Of a stretch of DNA of 64,000 bases, positions 61,810 through 64,000 are shown piece by piece. The translations under genes were made by a program, and so were the position numbers. The first letter of the stretch is position 1, and every line of letters begins with the position of its first letter. The notes under the pieces were generated by a model. The model saw only the letters and a list, made by a program, of their open reading frames with translations, searched no databases and was not told the origin of the DNA. This DNA is from an uncultured Caldilineaceae bacterium (GTDB lineage Bacteria; Chloroflexota; Anaerolineae; Caldilineales; Caldilineaceae): contig CATOTS010000010.1 of assembly GCA_951813625.1 (NCBI GenBank), forward strand, positions 35,353 through 99,352. Reading direction: 5' to 3'.

Positions 61810-62838
61810 TTGACCCAATACATCATCCGCCGGCTCCTCGCCGTCGTCCCCATGCTCCTCGTCCTGACCTTCGGCAGCTTCGCCCTCATGCGCCTCGCGC
61901 CCGGCGACCCGACGCTCTTCATGTTCATGGCCACCGATACCGAAGGCATGACAGCCCAGCAAGTACGCGACCAGATGGGCATCCAGGAAGCTTACAAGGG
62001 CCGCAGCGACGAGGAGTCGATCAGCAACACCGAATTCCAGAAGGAAAAGCTCGGGCTCAACGACCCCATCCCGCTGCAGTACGGCAGATGGTTGGGCAAG
62101 ATGCTTCAGGGTGACTTCGGCCGCGGCATGAGGACCGCCGAGCTCATCGGGCCCGAAATGCGCACACGTATCGGCGTGACCGTGCGCCTCTCCGTCTTCG
62201 CCACCCTGCTCAGCACCCTGATCGGCGTATTCGTCGGCTCTCTCTCCGCCATCTACCAATACTCGATCTTCGACAACGTCGTCTCTTTCATCACCTATAT
62301 CATCATCGGCGTACCCGGTTTCCTGCTCGCCACCGGCGCAATCCTCTTCTTTGCCGTCAAATTGGGCTGGTTCCCAGCCGGCGGTCTCTACAACCCCCGA
62401 ACCGGAGGAGATTTCATAGATCGCGTCTACCATCTGCTGCTGCCTATACTGGTCATGGGTATCAGCGGCTCGGCCGGCCTTATCCGCTGGACGCGCACCA
62501 GCGTGCTCGAAACGATGCGCACCGACTATGTCACCGTCGCCCGCGCCAAGGGTCTCAGAGAGGCCGTGGTCCGCAGCCGCCACATCTTCCGCAGCGCACT
62601 CTTGCCCGTCGTCACCGTCATCGGCCGCGGCATCCCCGAAATCATCGGCGGCTCCGCCTTCTACGAGCAGGCCTTCAACATCAGTGGCATGGGCAAATGG
62701 ACCGCCCAGGCCTCCCAGGCCAAGGACTTCTCAATCCTGATCGCCATTATCGCCGTCCTCGGCGCGCTCGTTATCCTTGTCAATCTCATCGTGGACCTCT
62801 GCTATGCCTGGGTCGATCCCCGGGTCACCTACTCGTGA
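61810..62838 (+). CDS. ABC transporter permease, DppB type
   Basis: 342 aa, starting at TTG 61810 with AAGGGAAA 8 nt upstream. The N-terminus MTQYIIRRLLAVVPMLLVLT is the typical first helix of DppB/OppB permeases, followed by a large extracytoplasmic loop (about 35-110) and five more membrane helices. The cytoplasmic EAA loop, which docks the ATPase, is DYVTVARAKGL near residue 240. It forms the inner-membrane channel with the DppC-type protein encoded 87 nt downstream. The ATPase subunits are not in the window. Confidence 0.92.
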   Translation: MTQYIIRRLLAVVPMLLVLTFGSFALMRLAPGDPTLFMFMATDTEGMTAQQVRDQMGIQEAYKGRSDEESISNTEFQKEKLGLNDPIPLQYGRWLGKMLQGDFGRGMRTAELIGPEMRTRIGVTVRLSVFATLLSTLIGVFVGSLSAIYQYSIFDNVVSFITYIIIGVPGFLLATGAILFFAVKLGWFPAGGLYNPRTGGDFIDRVYHLLLPILVMGISGSAGLIRWTRTSVLETMRTDYVTVARAKGLREAVVRSRHIFRSALLPVVTVIGRGIPEIIGGSAFYEQAFNISGMGKWTAQASQAKDFSILIAIIAVLGALVILVNLIVDLCYAWVDPRVTYS

Positions 62839-62925
62839 CCACCCCGCCTTCAACTCCATTGCACCTTTGCCGCATTCCGCCTCCCATATGCCAGCGTCGT
62901 TGAACGACAGGAGTGAGAGACCAGC

Positions 62926-63828
62926 ATGAGCGCTCAGGCCAACGCGTCTTCGGATAAAGCGCAGCAGATACTCCCGGAAAGACCCTCTCTGGCCGCGCAA
63001 AACATCCGTCTGTTCCTGCAGAACCCTGGCGCCGTCGCCGGCCTCGTGTATATGGTGGTGATCACCCTGCTGGTCATCCTTGCCCCGCTCGTTACCCCCT
63101 ACGGATTCGAAGAGATCGATATCCAGGCAATCCGCAAACCCCCCAGCGCCGACCACATTCTGGGTACCGACAACACCGGACGCGACCTCTATACACGCAT
63201 CCTCTACGGCGGCCGCGTATCGCTGCTCATCGGCCTCTCCGCCGTCGTCATCCGCACCGTCATCGGTCTGGTGATGGGAGCAATTTCCGGCTACTTCGGC
63301 GGCACAGCCGACTTTCTCATCCAGCGCTTCGTCGACGTGATGCTCACCATCCCCCAGATCTTCCTCCTCCTTATCCTGGTGGGCGCCTACGGCCCCTCCC
63401 CGGTCGTTCTCCTCGTCGCAATGGGTCTGCTCGGCTGGTTCCCCGATACCCGCATCTTTCGCGGCCAGGTGCTCTCAATCCGCGAGCTGGACTACACCCT
63501 CGCCGCCCGCTCAATCGGCAGGACGAACTGGGGCATCGTCCAGCGCCACGTCCTGCCCAACGTCATGCACCTCGTCCTCGTCAACATGACGCTCAATATC
63601 GGCGCCATTATCATCGCCGAAGCCGGCCTCAGCTTCCTCGGCCTCGGCGTCCAGCAGCCGACCCCCAGCTGGGGCAACATCATCCAGGAAGCCAACCAGG
63701 TCACCCGCATCCGCCAATTCTGGTGGTTCTGGATTCCGCCCGGCAGTGTCCTCGTCCTCACCGTCATCTCGCTCAACCTCATCGGCGACGCCCTGCGCGA
63801 TATTCTCGACCCGCGCCGCCGCCGATAA
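62926..63828 (+). CDS. ABC transporter permease, DppC type
   Basis: 300 aa from ATG 62926. The layout is that of DppC/OppC: cytoplasmic N-terminus, first helix (GLVYMVVITLLVILAPLV), then the conserved HILGTDNTGRDLYTRILYGGR motif (here residues near 75-95), five further helices, the EAA loop LDYTLAARSIGRTNWGIV near 190, and EAGLSFLGLGVQQPTPSWG near 228. It partners the DppB-type permease. Next comes a 78-nt gap and a truncated gene, with no transporter ATPase before the window ends. Confidence 0.93.
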   Translation: MSAQANASSDKAQQILPERPSLAAQNIRLFLQNPGAVAGLVYMVVITLLVILAPLVTPYGFEEIDIQAIRKPPSADHILGTDNTGRDLYTRILYGGRVSLLIGLSAVVIRTVIGLVMGAISGYFGGTADFLIQRFVDVMLTIPQIFLLLILVGAYGPSPVVLLVAMGLLGWFPDTRIFRGQVLSIRELDYTLAARSIGRTNWGIVQRHVLPNVMHLVLVNMTLNIGAIIIAEAGLSFLGLGVQQPTPSWGNIIQEANQVTRIRQFWWFWIPPGSVLVLTVISLNLIGDALRDILDPRRRR

Positions 63829-63906
63829 TCGAAACGGCTGCCGGCCGCCAACGGCCCGCGGCCGCATAGCGCGCAACCAAATGCCCACACAGCTCGGAGA
63901 CAGTTC

Positions 63907-64000
63907 ATGCAGCACGGCATCCTCTATAGACGCACCGACCGCTACGCTCTCGGCCCCGTGCCCCAGCTCCTGCCCGACGGACGCCTCACCGTCGGCGTCG
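63907..64000 (+). CDS. Truncated start of a gene, possibly sialidase-like
   Basis: The first 31 codons only. ATG 63907 has GGAGA 7 nt upstream. The peptide MQHGILYRRTDRY followed by PQLLPDGRLTVGV resembles the first strand of sialidase/BNR proteins, where a P-x-x-x-x-DG[RT]L element recurs. Given that a sialidase-like gene heads the operon at 2316-3434, a second one beside a transporter would make sense, but the evidence is thin. Confidence 0.4.
   Translation, partial: MQHGILYRRTDRYALGPVPQLLPDGRLTVGV

Overview
The window looks like a chromosomal segment of a GC-rich, non-model bacterium, most likely a Chloroflexota member of the Caldilinea type. This is inferred from style rather than a marker gene: secreted giants joined by Thr-Pro linkers (TPTATPT), many TTG starts, an imuB-dnaE2 mutasome cassette with a Gram-positive-type GAAC-N4-GTTC LexA box, and dispersed GC-rich intergenic repeats. 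No rRNA, tRNA or CRISPR array was recognised.

Layout. (1) 1-3434, minus strand: a tight catabolic-looking operon of sialidase-like BNR protein, HpcH/HpaI aldolase, MDR dehydrogenase and the start of a HemL-like class III aminotransferase. (2) 3931-8765, minus: imuB-dnaE2 behind a promoter whose 17-nt spacer holds a LexA-type operator. (3) 8.9-12.8 kb: dispersed repeats, a small membrane protein, an FG-GAP/VCBS protein and a secreted SH3b protein. (4) 13.1-35.2 kb, minus: two giant paralogous secreted proteins (3317 and about 2495 aa) built from FnIII, plant-type LRR blocks, PPC-like domains and Thr-Pro linkers, then a membrane-anchored SH3b protein. The second giant and the SH3b protein share a C-terminal HEIAH metallopeptidase-like domain. 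The first giant has lost its terminal PPC domain to a single nonsense codon.

(5) 35.5-51.8 kb: a lower-GC, patchwork accessory and defence island. It holds an HNH nuclease, an IS701-family element with perfect TIRs and a CTAG target duplication, an unknown 538-aa C-terminal membrane protein, a DUF4238 protein, a PIN protein, HigB with a HigA/ImmA fusion, a type IIG-like restriction-methyltransferase, a MntA-HepT pair, and several broken copies: IS3-type remnants, a decayed MntA, two orphan methylase tails and a DegT aminotransferase fragment. The [methylase tail - hairpin - MntA] segment was duplicated, and its hairpin shows a compensatory base-pair change.

(6) 52.4-57.9 kb, minus: a 1829-aa exported protein of 40 PQQ-like blades that partition as five groups of eight. 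(7) 59.8-64.0 kb, plus: a peptide/oligosaccharide-type ABC importer operon (lipoprotein binding protein and two permeases) with a clear sigma-70-like promoter, ending in a truncated gene that may be another sialidase-like protein.

Taken together, the ends carry uptake and catabolism of organic compounds, the middle encodes cell-surface adhesion or proteolysis machinery, and 35.5-51.8 kb is a mobile defence region. The most unusual content is the LRR-metallopeptidase surface set and the 5x8-blade propeller protein.
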